From: G965267425 sp965267425
Lineage (GTDB): Bacteria > Bacteroidota > Bacteroidia > Flavobacteriales_E > Vicingaceae
Assembly (NCBI GenBank): GCA_965267425.1
Contig: OZ253959.1
Span: 558,001-622,000, forward strand
Length of the DNA stretch: 64,000 bases
Direction of reading: 5' to 3'
The notes below the pieces were generated by a model. It did no database searches, was not told the DNA's origin, and worked only from the letters and a program-made list of their open reading frames with translations. Of this stretch, positions 1 through 7,674 are shown one piece after another; within the stretch, counting starts at the first letter, position 1, and every line of letters starts with the position of its first letter. The translations under genes were made by a program, and so were the position numbers.

Positions 1-1
1 T

Positions 2-202
2 GGAGTTGTCAGATTCACCGAAATGTCTCCGTTTTATTTGGGTGTTTTAGAAGCCTTGGATAGAGACAATCTAACACCTTTGGAAGCAGTTGAAGAAAGC
101 AATAAGTTATTCAGGCTGCCAGAAGAGGATGTCAAAGCTTCGATTCAGCCATTTTTTGACATGATATATAAAGAAGGGATTCTTCTTGGTGCCTTGCGCT
201 AG
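2..202 (+). CDS. C-terminal fragment of an unidentified protein (5' end outside window)
   Basis: An open frame enters from the left edge and ends at a TAG at 200-202, leaving 66 visible residues. The visible part has a helical pattern (LEALDRDNLTPLEAVEE, then EEDVKASIQPFFDMIYKEGIL) that weakly resembles a small winged-helix or PqqD-like fold, but I do not recognise the family. Its stop overlaps by a few bases the stop of the convergent DUF1684 gene. The frame is open for the whole visible length with normal amino-acid usage, so a real gene is likely. Its function cannot be assigned from this fragment. Confidence 0.55.
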   Translation, partial: GVVRFTEMSPFYLGVLEALDRDNLTPLEAVEESNKLFRLPEEDVKASIQPFFDMIYKEGILLGALR

Positions 203-834
203 TGGTCTTCATGATATTTTTTGACGCCGGCATTAATTTCAACGGCCAGATGATTTTCTTCCGGTGGAATTGGGCATGAATACCTGTCATTATAAGCACA
301 ATATGGATTGTATGATAAATTAAAATCCATTTCAAGTTCTTGACCTTCCGGGATAATTATATCTAAATACCGACCACCCCCATAACTGGCAATTCCATTG
401 GTGTAATCTTTAAACGGAACAAACAATTCATTTTTGTATTCTTCTGATTTCGAATAGTCAATGTTTTGATATGCAGTCAGTTGATGTTGTTCACCATGTA
501 ATGTAAAATGAATGGTCCCGTATTTTCGGTACAACGGTAATCGTTCTGTAGATGTTTTCATACGGAACGTATCCGAAATTGATTTTTCAAATTTCCCTAC
601 AACCAAATAATCATAATCAATTGGGAAATAAAATAAACCTTCATATGATGAAAACGAGGCAGAATCCAAGGGTGTGGAGGAAATGATACCAAATTCTTCA
701 TGGAGGACTTCCCGATGTTTGGTAACATGGTCTTTATGTTGCATGTCAGTCATGGATTTTGTTGGCGACAAACAACTCGTAAGTACTGAAATAACTAAGA
801 CAATCAGGGCAAACAGGGAAGAGTAGTATTTCAT
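199..834 (-). CDS. DUF1684 family lipoprotein
   Basis: Predicted 211-residue exported lipoprotein. The N-terminus is a short charged stretch, a hydrophobic core and a lipobox-like V-L-T-S-C at about residues 17-21, so it is probably anchored in a membrane. The C-terminal half carries the DUF1684 hallmarks YGGGRYLD, DFNLSYNPYCAYN and CPIPPEEN followed by INAGVK. The biochemical role of the family is not established. I place the start at the ATG at 834; a TTG nine bases upstream is possible but gives a less typical signal peptide. The gene converges with the fragment on its left and is divergent from pheT, from which it is separated by about 80 bp. Confidence 0.8.
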   Translation of the reverse strand: MKYYSSLFALIVLVISVLTSCLSPTKSMTDMQHKDHVTKHREVLHEEFGIISSTPLDSASFSSYEGLFYFPIDYDYLVVGKFEKSISDTFRMKTSTERLPLYRKYGTIHFTLHGEQHQLTAYQNIDYSKSEEYKNELFVPFKDYTNGIASYGGGRYLDIIIPEGQELEMDFNLSYNPYCAYNDRYSCPIPPEENHLAVEINAGVKKYHEDH

Positions 835-866
835 GGTTTTCAAATGTAGTTAATTTGTCTTGATCA

Positions 867-896
867 CTTGCAGATAGGCGATTTTACTTACTTTTG
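867..896 (+). promoter_or_regulatory. Bacteroidota-type promoter of pheT
   Basis: CTTG at 867-870, an 18-nt spacer and TACTTTTG at 889-896 match the known Bacteroidota -33/-7 pattern (TTG/TTTG, then TAnnTTTG). The last three bases form a TTG that could be misread as an upstream start of pheT. The box implies transcription starts near 903, so translation from the ATG at 918 is more sensible. Confidence 0.55.
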
Positions 897-917
897 TCAG
901 GTTTAAAAAAGCATTGG

Positions 918-3362
918 ATGAAGGTTTCGTACAATTGGTTAAGTGAGTTTCTTGAGAAGATGCCTTCTGTTCAGGAAACAGTTGATATTCTCACCAATAC
1001 AGGCCTGGAAGTTTCGGGGGTAGAAGAATTTGTGAGTATTCAAGGAGGATTAGAAGGACTGGTAATTGGCGAGGTTATTGAAAAATGGCAACATCCCAAT
1101 GCTGATAGACTGAGTTTAACAAAAGTGAATGTCGGATCTGGCGATCTTTTGCAAATTGTCTGTGGAGCGCCCAATGTTGATAAAGGGCAAAAGGTGGTGG
1201 TTGCCACGGTGGGAACAACCCTTTATCCTTCTGAAGGTGATTCGTTTAAAATTAAGAAAGGCAAAATCCGAGGGGAAGAATCATTGGGAATGATATGCGC
1301 TGAAGATGAAATTGGACTCGGAGAGAGTCATGAAGGAATCATGGTGTTGGATGGCAGTGCTAAAATCGGAACGCCTGCTTCTGAATATTTTCAAATTGAA
1401 AGAGATTCCATTATTGAAATTGACCTTACGCCAAATCGAAGTGATGCCATTTCTCATTTAGGTGTTGCAAGGGATTTACAGGCTTTTTTGAACAATCAAG
1501 ACGATAAACTGGAAAAATCAAGGATTTCGATTCCGAAAGTTGAATCGATGAAATCTACTAATCAACATCAAAACATTTCAGTTGAAGTCGAAAATAACCA
1601 AGAATGTTTGAGGTATGCAGGATTGGTGGTTGATGGAATCAAAGTAGGACCATCTCCTGAATGGCTTAAGAATCGCTTAACATCCTTAGGATTAGCCTCC
1701 ATCAATAATGTTGTGGATGTTACCAATTTGGTAATGATGGAAACCGGGCAGCCTTTACATGCCTTTGATGTGAGTCAAATCAAAGGACATAAAATAGTAG
1801 TGCGCAATGCCAAAGAAGGAACCAAGTTTGTGACATTGGATGAAAAAGAAAGGTCGCTTTCATCGGCTGACATGATGATATGCAATGAAAAAGAGGAGAT
1901 GTGCATAGCGGGAGTATTTGGTGGACTTTCTTCCGGAGTTTCTGATACTACAACGGCGGTGTTTATTGAAAGTGCCATATTTGATCCCGTCAAGGTGAGA
2001 AAAACAGCAAGAAGGCATGGTTTAAATACTGATGCATCCTATCGTTTTGAAAGAGGTGTGGATCCTGAACAGGTAATTTACGCTTTGAATCGTGCAGTTG
2101 ATTTATTGGTGAATGAATGTGAGGGGCAAATCAATTCAGAGTTGGTTGATGTATACCCAAAAGAAATCAAAGCTCATGATGTGGAATTCAGTGTGAGCAA
2201 AGCCGTGGACTTGATGGGGGATCATATTCAAATTGAAAAAATCAAAAACATTTTAGATTCTCTTGACATTGAAGTTGTTGAAGAGATAGGTGATAAGTGG
2301 ACACTTAAAGTTCCTGCATACAGACATGATGTGACAAGGCAAGCCGATATTGTGGAGGAAATTTTACGCATCTATGGCTACAATCGAATTGCTCATCCTG
2401 ATCAATTTTTGATTTCATTTTCTGAACCTGAAAAATCGAGTTCAGAAGATGTTCGGAATAAAATATCGGATATGTTGTCGGCCATGAATTTTCAGGAAAT
2501 CATGAACAATTCATTGACTTCCTCTAAATATTATCGGACGAAAGAAGGGTTGGCCAATGAAACGGTTTCAGTTTTAAATCCACTTAGTAACGAATTGGAT
2601 GTTCTTCGCGCCAACATGGTGTATAATGGGTTGGAAGTGCTAGAATTGAACAATAATCAGCGAATCAAGGATTTAAAATTGTACGAGTTTGGAAAGACTT
2701 ACTCCAAAAATAAAAATGGGTTTCATGAAGAGTCCTCTTTATCTCTTTGGATGATAGGCCAAACAAAGAAGGCCAATTGGAAGCAACGACCAGAAGCCTT
2801 GGATTTCTTTGATTTGAAACAAATGGTTGAAAAAATTCTAAGTGTAGCAGGGCGAGTTATTGACAAAGTGAAAGTTACAGAAATGAAGAACAGGGAGAAT
2901 TGGAACTTCGGATTGACTTATAATTTGGATTCGAAAGAAATTGCAAATTTGGGTGTGTTGAACAAATCGTTGACCGATCAATTTGACCTTGAAAACGAAG
3001 TTTATTATGCAAACATTCATTGGAATGTCCTGCTTGAATATGTTCAGCATTCGTATCAAAAAAAGTATCAGGAGTTCATTAAATTTCCTGGCATGAGAAG
3101 AGACTTGTCATTGTTGGTTTCGAATGACGTTTCTTTTGCGAATATTCAGGATTCCATTTCCGGAGTGCCAAATAAATGGCTCAGAAATGTGGATTTGTTT
3201 GACGTTTATGAAGGAGATAAATTACCATCGGGCAAAAAATCATATGCCATCAGTCTTTCATTTCAAGATGCCGAAAAGACCTTAACCGATAAAGCAATAG
3301 ACAAGCTAATGGATAAGATTGTGGAGCGTGTCAAACAAGAACTACAAGCTGAACTTAGGTAA
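918..3362 (+). CDS. pheT: Phenylalanine--tRNA ligase beta subunit
   Basis: 814 residues, usual length for the bacterial beta subunit. With PheS it forms the (alpha-beta)2 enzyme that charges tRNA-Phe with phenylalanine and ATP. The order of parts is standard: start KVSYNWLSEFL, an EMAP/OB-fold tRNA-binding domain at about 38-150 (GEVIEKWQHPNADRLSL, VCGAPNV), the B3/B4 domain with LTPNRSDAISHLGVARD and TNLVMMETGQPLHAFD, the B5 domain, the core with RYGVDPEQ-like FERGVDPEQ, and a C-terminal ferredoxin-fold anticodon-binding domain containing KFPGMRRDLSLLV. The ATG at 918 restores the conserved N-terminus; the TTG at 894 lies inside a promoter box. pheS is not in the window, so the two subunits are not adjacent here. 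The gene converges with hutU with only 4 bp between stops. Confidence 0.97.
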   Translation: MKVSYNWLSEFLEKMPSVQETVDILTNTGLEVSGVEEFVSIQGGLEGLVIGEVIEKWQHPNADRLSLTKVNVGSGDLLQIVCGAPNVDKGQKVVVATVGTTLYPSEGDSFKIKKGKIRGEESLGMICAEDEIGLGESHEGIMVLDGSAKIGTPASEYFQIERDSIIEIDLTPNRSDAISHLGVARDLQAFLNNQDDKLEKSRISIPKVESMKSTNQHQNISVEVENNQECLRYAGLVVDGIKVGPSPEWLKNRLTSLGLASINNVVDVTNLVMMETGQPLHAFDVSQIKGHKIVVRNAKEGTKFVTLDEKERSLSSADMMICNEKEEMCIAGVFGGLSSGVSDTTTAVFIESAIFDPVKVRKTARRHGLNTDASYRFERGVDPEQVIYALNRAVDLLVNECEGQINSELVDVYPKEIKAHDVEFSVSKAVDLMGDHIQIEKIKNILDSLDIEVVEEIGDKWTLKVPAYRHDVTRQADIVEEILRIYGYNRIAHPDQFLISFSEPEKSSSEDVRNKISDMLSAMNFQEIMNNSLTSSKYYRTKEGLANETVSVLNPLSNELDVLRANMVYNGLEVLELNNNQRIKDLKLYEFGKTYSKNKNGFHEESSLSLWMIGQTKKANWKQRPEALDFFDLKQMVEKILSVAGRVIDKVKVTEMKNRENWNFGLTYNLDSKEIANLGVLNKSLTDQFDLENEVYYANIHWNVLLEYVQHSYQKKYQEFIKFPGMRRDLSLLVSNDVSFANIQDSISGVPNKWLRNVDLFDVYEGDKLPSGKKSYAISLSFQDAEKTLTDKAIDKLMDKIVERVKQELQAELR

Positions 3363-3366
3363 TTTA

Positions 3367-5358
3367 TTAAAACAGGTTTTCCAAGACTTCTTTATCTGCC
3401 ACATTTGGCACTGTAACTTTGAGTGATGAATTCATGGTCATTGCCCGTTGAATGGCCTCAATGGCTCCATCATTTCTTGCCCAGCTTCTGCGAGCTATGC
3501 CATTGTTCACATCCCAATGCAACATTGATTCAAGCCTTTGTTCGCTTTTTTCCGAACCGTCAAGTACCATTCCAAATCCACCATTCATAACTTCTCCCCA
3601 TCCTACACCGCCACCATTGTGGATGGATACCCATGTCGCTCCTCTAAAAGAATCACCAATGACATTGTGAATAGCCATATCAGCAGTAAATTGCGACCCA
3701 TCGTAAATATTGGAAGTTTCTCGATATGGTGAATCTGTACCAGAGACATCATGATGATCTCTTCCCAGGACCACTGGTGCTTTTAATTGTCCATCAGCTA
3801 CAGCCTTATTGAATGCCCTGGCAATTTCAATTCTTCCCTCGGCATCGGCGTACAAAATGCGCGCTTGAGAGCCTACAACCAACTTATTTTCACTGGCTGC
3901 TTTTATCCAGTGAATGTTGTCCTTCATTTGTTGTTGTATAGATGCTGGAGCATTTTTTGCAAGTTGTTCCAATACTTCTGTGGCAATCTTATCAGTCAAG
4001 GCTAAGTCAGATTCATCTGATGAGGTACAAACCCATCGGAACGGACCAAATCCATAGTCAAAACACATGGGCCCCATGATATCTTGAACATAAGATGGGT
4101 ATTTGAATTCACCATCTTCTTTGAAAATATCAGCACCTGCTCTTCCTGATTCCAACAGAAAAGCATTGCCATAATCAAAGAAGTACATCCCATTCGATAC
4201 ACATTGATTCACAGCCGCCACATGACGTTTTAACGATTCTTTCACTTTTTCCTTGAACAAATCAGGGTTTGAAGACATCATCTCATTGGATTCTTCAAGT
4301 GATAATCCTGCTGGATAGTAACCTCCTGCCCAAGGATTGTGTAAGGAAGTTTGATCCGAACCTAATTCTACTTTGATGCCTTGTTCGGCAATTTTTTCCC
4401 ATAAATCCACGATGTTGCCTAGGTAAGCAAACGATCGAGCAATTTTCGAATTTCTCGCCTCTTCAACTTTTTCCAACAAGGTATTTAGGTCGTCATAAAT
4501 TTCATCTACCCAACCTTGTTCATGTCTTTTTCGTGCTGCTTTTTCATTTATTTCAGCGGTTATGCTCACACAACCGGCAATATTTGCTGCTTTTGGTTGA
4601 GCTCCGGACATACCCCCAAGACCTGCAGTAATAAAGAGCTTTCCTGCCAATCCTTCATTGGATATTTTTCTACCGGCATTGAGTACTGTAATGGTTGTTC
4701 CATGAACAATTCCTTGAGGCCCTATGTACATAAATGAACCGGCTGTCATTTGACCGTATTGGCTAACTCCCAGTGCATTAAACTTTTCCCAATCATCTTG
4801 GGCTGAATAATTGGGAATGACCATACCATTGGTAACCACTACTCGTGGTGCATCCTCAGAGGATGGAAACAATCCCAACGGATGACCTGAATACAACACC
4901 AACGTTTGTTGGTCAGTCATCTCCGCCAAATATTTCATGGTCAATCGATATTGTGCCCAATTTTGAAAAACCGCTCCGTTTCCGCCATATGTGATTAATT
5001 CATGAGGATGCTGTGCAACGGCATCATCCAGGTTGTTAGACAACATCAACATGATAGCAGCAGCCTGTTTTGATTGGTGTGGAAAGGCTTCAATATCTCG
5101 AGCATAAATTTTATAGTCTGGTCGATAACGATACATATAGATACGACCAAATGTTTTCAATTCCTGAGCGAACTCTTTTGCCAATTCTTCGTGCAAATGA
5201 TTTGGAAAATACCGAAGTGCATTTTTTACTGCCAGTACTTTATCTTTCTTACTGAGGATGTCTTTTCTGATAGGTGCATGATTGACAGATTCGTCTCGTG
5301 CTTTTAAAGTAGGTAGTTGATCTGGAATTCCTTCTAAAATTTGCTCCTTAAAATTCAT
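3367..5358 (-). CDS. hutU: Urocanate hydratase (long form)
   Basis: 663 residues. It hydrates urocanate to imidazolone propionate, the second step of histidine catabolism, using tightly bound NAD+. Diagnostic stretches are HPHELITYGGNGAVFQNW, the nucleotide-binding FITAGLGGMSGAQPKAA, GSDQTSLHNPWAGGYYPAG, and the C-terminal GRDHHDVSGTDSPYRET and FRGATWVSIHNGGGVGWG. It is about 100 residues longer than the well-studied Pseudomonas enzyme and fits the longer form of Bacteroidota and animals. No hutH, hutI or hutG is present, so the rest of the pathway must be elsewhere. It lies 5 bp downstream of the small DUF5522 gene on the same strand and is probably co-transcribed with it. Confidence 0.96.
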   Translation of the reverse strand: MNFKEQILEGIPDQLPTLKARDESVNHAPIRKDILSKKDKVLAVKNALRYFPNHLHEELAKEFAQELKTFGRIYMYRYRPDYKIYARDIEAFPHQSKQAAAIMLMLSNNLDDAVAQHPHELITYGGNGAVFQNWAQYRLTMKYLAEMTDQQTLVLYSGHPLGLFPSSEDAPRVVVTNGMVIPNYSAQDDWEKFNALGVSQYGQMTAGSFMYIGPQGIVHGTTITVLNAGRKISNEGLAGKLFITAGLGGMSGAQPKAANIAGCVSITAEINEKAARKRHEQGWVDEIYDDLNTLLEKVEEARNSKIARSFAYLGNIVDLWEKIAEQGIKVELGSDQTSLHNPWAGGYYPAGLSLEESNEMMSSNPDLFKEKVKESLKRHVAAVNQCVSNGMYFFDYGNAFLLESGRAGADIFKEDGEFKYPSYVQDIMGPMCFDYGFGPFRWVCTSSDESDLALTDKIATEVLEQLAKNAPASIQQQMKDNIHWIKAASENKLVVGSQARILYADAEGRIEIARAFNKAVADGQLKAPVVLGRDHHDVSGTDSPYRETSNIYDGSQFTADMAIHNVIGDSFRGATWVSIHNGGGVGWGEVMNGGFGMVLDGSEKSEQRLESMLHWDVNNGIARRSWARNDGAIEAIQRAMTMNSSLKVTVPNVADKEVLENLF

Positions 5359-5363
5359 GCGTT

Positions 5364-5537
5364 TTAATCCTTTTTATGTCGCGTTTTTTTTCCTGCCATT
5401 CGATATGGACAGTGCTTACAACCATTATCACAACAATAACCTCTTTTCAGTAAGTATTTTTCGGTGAAAATAATATACCCTTCTTCGGAATAATAATAAT
5501 CGTCTTTCTCCAAATTGCTCCTTCCTGAAAAAGTCAT
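5364..5537 (-). CDS. DUF5522-type small cysteine-rich protein
   Basis: 57-residue frame with ATG at 5537 and TAA at 5364. It contains YYSEEGYIIFTEKYLLKRG, then a four-cysteine knot CCDNGCKHCPY, and a basic tail (GKKTRHKK). The CC-x3-C-x2-CPY arrangement matches the DUF5522 family, whose function is unknown; a metal site is a reasonable guess. A TTG-N21-TAACTTTG promoter precedes it, and hutU starts 5 bp after its stop. Small size and strong family signature together make it a genuine gene that length cut-offs would miss. Confidence 0.82.
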   Translation of the reverse strand: MTFSGRSNLEKDDYYYSEEGYIIFTEKYLLKRGYCCDNGCKHCPYRMAGKKTRHKKD

Positions 5538-5557
5538 TGTGATGCACAGTTGAGGGG

Positions 5558-5589
5558 CAAAGTTAATGTAAATTTATGCTCTCTGTCAA
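5558..5589 (-). promoter_or_regulatory. Promoter of the DUF5522-hutU transcript
   Basis: Read on the minus strand: TTG at 5589-5587, a 21-nt spacer, and TAACTTTG at 5565-5558, about 20 bp before the ATG at 5537. Matches the Bacteroidota -33/-7 consensus. It occupies the short region shared with the divergent deaminase gene. Confidence 0.5.
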
Positions 5590-5597
5590 CGAGGATT

Positions 5598-6491
5598 ATG
5601 ATAGTAGAATTACAAAATTGGATAGGAGACGACGACATAAAGTTATTTATGTTGAGAGGGGATTTAATTCATCCTGAAATATCAGGAAATAAATGGTGGA
5701 AGCTTAAGTACAATATTGCGCATTGCAAGAACAATGGCTTTAGAGGAATGTTGACGTTTGGTGGAGCTTTTTCGAATCATTTGGCAGCGGTTGCGGCAGC
5801 TGGAAGAATTCATAGTTTAAAAACAATAGGCATTGTCAGAGGCGAACAAACGGATGAGCTGAATGAAACATTAGGTAAGGCCGAAACGGATGGGATGGAA
5901 CTGGTGTTTGTGAGTAGAGAAGATTATCGACTGAGAAATTCCACTGCGTTTCAGCAGCAAATGGAACAATCTTACCCAAGGTATTATATTGTTCCAGAAG
6001 GAGGGAGTAATGCTTTGGCCATAAAAGGAGTCAAGGAAATGATCGAAGGGTTAGATGAATTGTTTGATGTGGTATGTGTTCCTGTAGGAACGGGTGGTAC
6101 AATGGCTGGAATTGTTGCTGCCGAAAATGTCAATGAAGTGGTAGGGTTTGCCGCGCTCAAGCAGGAACATTATTTAGAAGAAGAAGTTACGAGACTATTG
6201 GATCAAAGTGGTATGGATAGCTCAAGTGTGGATTGGAGAATTGAAGGGGATTACCATTTTGGTGGATATGCAAAATTAACACCTGAGTTGGTAGAAATGT
6301 GTATGGAATTTAGCGGGCTTTATGGTTTCGAATTGGATTATATATATACGTCAAAAATGATGTATGGTGTAAGGGAGTTAGTTAAATCCCGTAAGATTCC
6401 ACCGGCATCAAAGGTGTTGGTTATTCATACCGGAGGAATTCAAGGGAATGATGGCATGAGAAAACGTTATGATCAGCTGTTTAGCAGTTGA
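5598..6491 (+). CDS. PLP-dependent ACC deaminase / D-cysteine desulfhydrase family protein
   Basis: 297 residues, fold type II pyridoxal-phosphate enzyme. The PLP lysine lies in SGNKWWKLKYN near residue 35, followed by LTFGGAFSNHLAAVAAAG and the phosphate-binding VPVGTGGTMAGIV loop; the C-terminus VIHTGGIQG is also typical. Family members open 1-aminocyclopropane-1-carboxylate or desulfurate D-cysteine, and the sequence alone does not settle which; D-cysteine or a related D-amino acid is more usual for bacteria outside plant associations. I chose ATG 5598, which has GAGG just upstream, over a TTG 48 bp earlier. It is divergent from DUF5522-hutU with a short shared regulatory region. Confidence 0.85.
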   Translation: MIVELQNWIGDDDIKLFMLRGDLIHPEISGNKWWKLKYNIAHCKNNGFRGMLTFGGAFSNHLAAVAAAGRIHSLKTIGIVRGEQTDELNETLGKAETDGMELVFVSREDYRLRNSTAFQQQMEQSYPRYYIVPEGGSNALAIKGVKEMIEGLDELFDVVCVPVGTGGTMAGIVAAENVNEVVGFAALKQEHYLEEEVTRLLDQSGMDSSSVDWRIEGDYHFGGYAKLTPELVEMCMEFSGLYGFELDYIYTSKMMYGVRELVKSRKIPPASKVLVIHTGGIQGNDGMRKRYDQLFSS

Positions 6492-6552
6492 TAATGAAAT
6501 TTTCAAAAAATAGGTAAAAACATTAGTAAACTATTCGTGATTCTCGTAGACG

Positions 6553-6807
6553 CTAAGATTCCAAGTTATCCGTATCTTTTCGTAAGTTTCTGTCGATTAT
6601 TGGATTTTTAACTCCTTCATTTAGCACTTTTCTATAGGTGATAATGGCCATAGCCATTTTGGCAATCTTCTTTCCTTTTCCTTGTTTATGGCCTCTTTCA
6701 CCTCGTAGAACCTTTTTTACCGACTCGATGGATGCACCTGCAGCTTCGGCTATCAACTTTTGATCTCCATATTCAAGCTGCCTTCTGATTTCTTCTAATT
6801 TTTGCAT
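6553..6807 (-). CDS. Small helix-turn-helix DNA-binding protein
   Basis: 84 residues from the ATG at 6807. The frame is open further upstream, but the extension would run through the 17-bp inverted repeat and has no good start. Residues about 12-36 (DQKLIAEAAGASIESVKKVLRG) form a helix-turn-helix, followed by a basic segment GHKQGKGKKIAK. Proteins of this shape, YGDQKxIAExxG followed by a glycine/lysine loop, are common in Bacteroidota phages and mobile elements. It is divergent from a tandem-HTH regulator, with a shared operator-like repeat only 4 bp upstream of its start codon. I infer a Cro-like or antagonistic partner role. Its target is unknown. Confidence 0.72.
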   Translation of the reverse strand: MQKLEEIRRQLEYGDQKLIAEAAGASIESVKKVLRGERGHKQGKGKKIAKMAMAIITYRKVLNEGVKNPIIDRNLRKDTDNLES

Positions 6808-6811
6808 ATTT

Positions 6812-6828
6812 TGTACTTGATTTGTACA
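6812..6828. promoter_or_regulatory. 17-bp inverted repeat, probable operator shared by two HTH genes
   Basis: TGTAC-TTGATTT-GTACA is a perfect 5-bp inverted repeat with a 7-nt centre. It also contains TTGTAC twice at an 11-bp step, one helical turn. It overlaps the TTTG -33 box of the rightward promoter and lies 4 bp from the leftward gene's ATG, so a bound repressor could block both genes. Confidence 0.55.
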
Positions 6829-6851
6829 GTAAAATTCGATAACAAAATTTG
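6821..6851 (+). promoter_or_regulatory. Promoter of the tandem-HTH regulator
   Basis: TTTG at 6821-6824, exactly 19 nt, then AAAATTTG at 6844-6851 (one mismatch to TAnnTTTG). The -33 element is inside the inverted repeat at 6812-6828, which suggests autoregulation. Confidence 0.55.
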
Positions 6852-6895
6852 CAATGAAAACAGTATTACTCATAATTTTTTAAAATAGGTGATTT

Positions 6896-7558
6896 ATGTA
6901 TTTCAATAAAAATGTCAGATTTATTCGAACCAAACTAGGACTTAGCCAAGATGCTTTTGCCCGTCTAATGGGAGTTAGCAGAGGAAACATTTCTTCATAT
7001 GAAAAAAAGACAGAACCGCCGTACTCTTTTTTAGTACTCCTTGCTGAGAAGCTGAATCTTTCAGTAGATACATTGTTGAGGCAGGATTTTGAAACCGTCG
7101 GCAACATTAAAAATGCCGAAATGAATATGTCTAACCTTAAAATAGAAGGAATGTATGACCGTATTTCTGAACTGATGGAAATTACTGGCCTTGATTTTCA
7201 GGAATGGATAGATATGTTAAACGTTGATCGATCAAGATTGAAACGAATGCTTTCGAAAAAGAAAGGTCTTTCCATAGAAAAAGTCTTTGCCCTCTTTCAA
7301 AATTTTCCATGGTTAAGCGTTGAATGGCTTTTATTAGGAAATGGAAGAATGACCAAAGGAATTGTATACAGTTTGCCCGATGAGCAATCGGTACTTGAAA
7401 AAGCCGCGGATCCGTTTGTGGGATACCAATCAGAATCAGTGACTTCCGCTTCCTATAATGTGCTGTTTACAGATATTTTGAAACGATTGGATGTTTTGGA
7501 GAAAAAAATGACTGCATCCAATGATAAACCACTAGAAGCATCAGAAGAATCTGCATGA
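6896..7558 (+). CDS. XRE-family regulator with two helix-turn-helix domains
   Basis: 220 residues. Residues 7-62 are a standard HTH_3 domain (IRTKLGLSQDAFARLMGVS, NISSYEKK). Residues about 86-150 look like a second, degenerate HTH ending in FPWLSVEWLLLGNGRM, the tail found in many Bacteroidota CI-like repressors (usually written NPxWLLTGEG). A short heptad-like helix near 193-207 could serve dimerisation. No peptidase domain is visible, so this is not a LexA/CI-type self-cleaving repressor. The ATG is preceded by AGGTGA. It is divergent from the 84-residue HTH protein over a shared operator and probably controls both. It may be a domesticated phage or element switch. Confidence 0.83.
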   Translation: MYFNKNVRFIRTKLGLSQDAFARLMGVSRGNISSYEKKTEPPYSFLVLLAEKLNLSVDTLLRQDFETVGNIKNAEMNMSNLKIEGMYDRISELMEITGLDFQEWIDMLNVDRSRLKRMLSKKKGLSIEKVFALFQNFPWLSVEWLLLGNGRMTKGIVYSLPDEQSVLEKAADPFVGYQSESVTSASYNVLFTDILKRLDVLEKKMTASNDKPLEASEESA

Positions 7559-7649
7559 ATAGGCAAACAGAATGCTGTTGATAACTTACGATGTTTGAAT
7601 GTGATTTGCCTGAAACATGCAATATTTTTGTATTTGGAGATCTTATGAG

Positions 7650-7669
7650 TTATTAACAGCTGTTGATAA
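7650..7669. promoter_or_regulatory. 20-bp near-palindrome just upstream of the glucosaminidase gene
   Basis: TTATTAACAGCTGTTGATAA is palindromic at nine of ten base pairs; the remaining pair is a G-U in RNA. It ends 5 bp before the ATG at 7675, where it could act as an operator or mask translation. The half GCTGTTGATAA occurs again as an exact 11-bp copy at 7574-7584. Confidence 0.4.
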
Positions 7670-7674
7670 GTATC

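Noticed and set aside
894..917. TTG at 894 as the start of pheT
   Set aside because: The TTG is the end of a TACTTTTG promoter box, and the conserved N-terminus begins at the ATG at 918.
7574..7669. TTATCAACA-like sequences as DnaA boxes or a replication origin
   Set aside because: They differ from the DnaA consensus, only two copies occur, and no dnaA, dnaN or AT-rich unwinding region is nearby.
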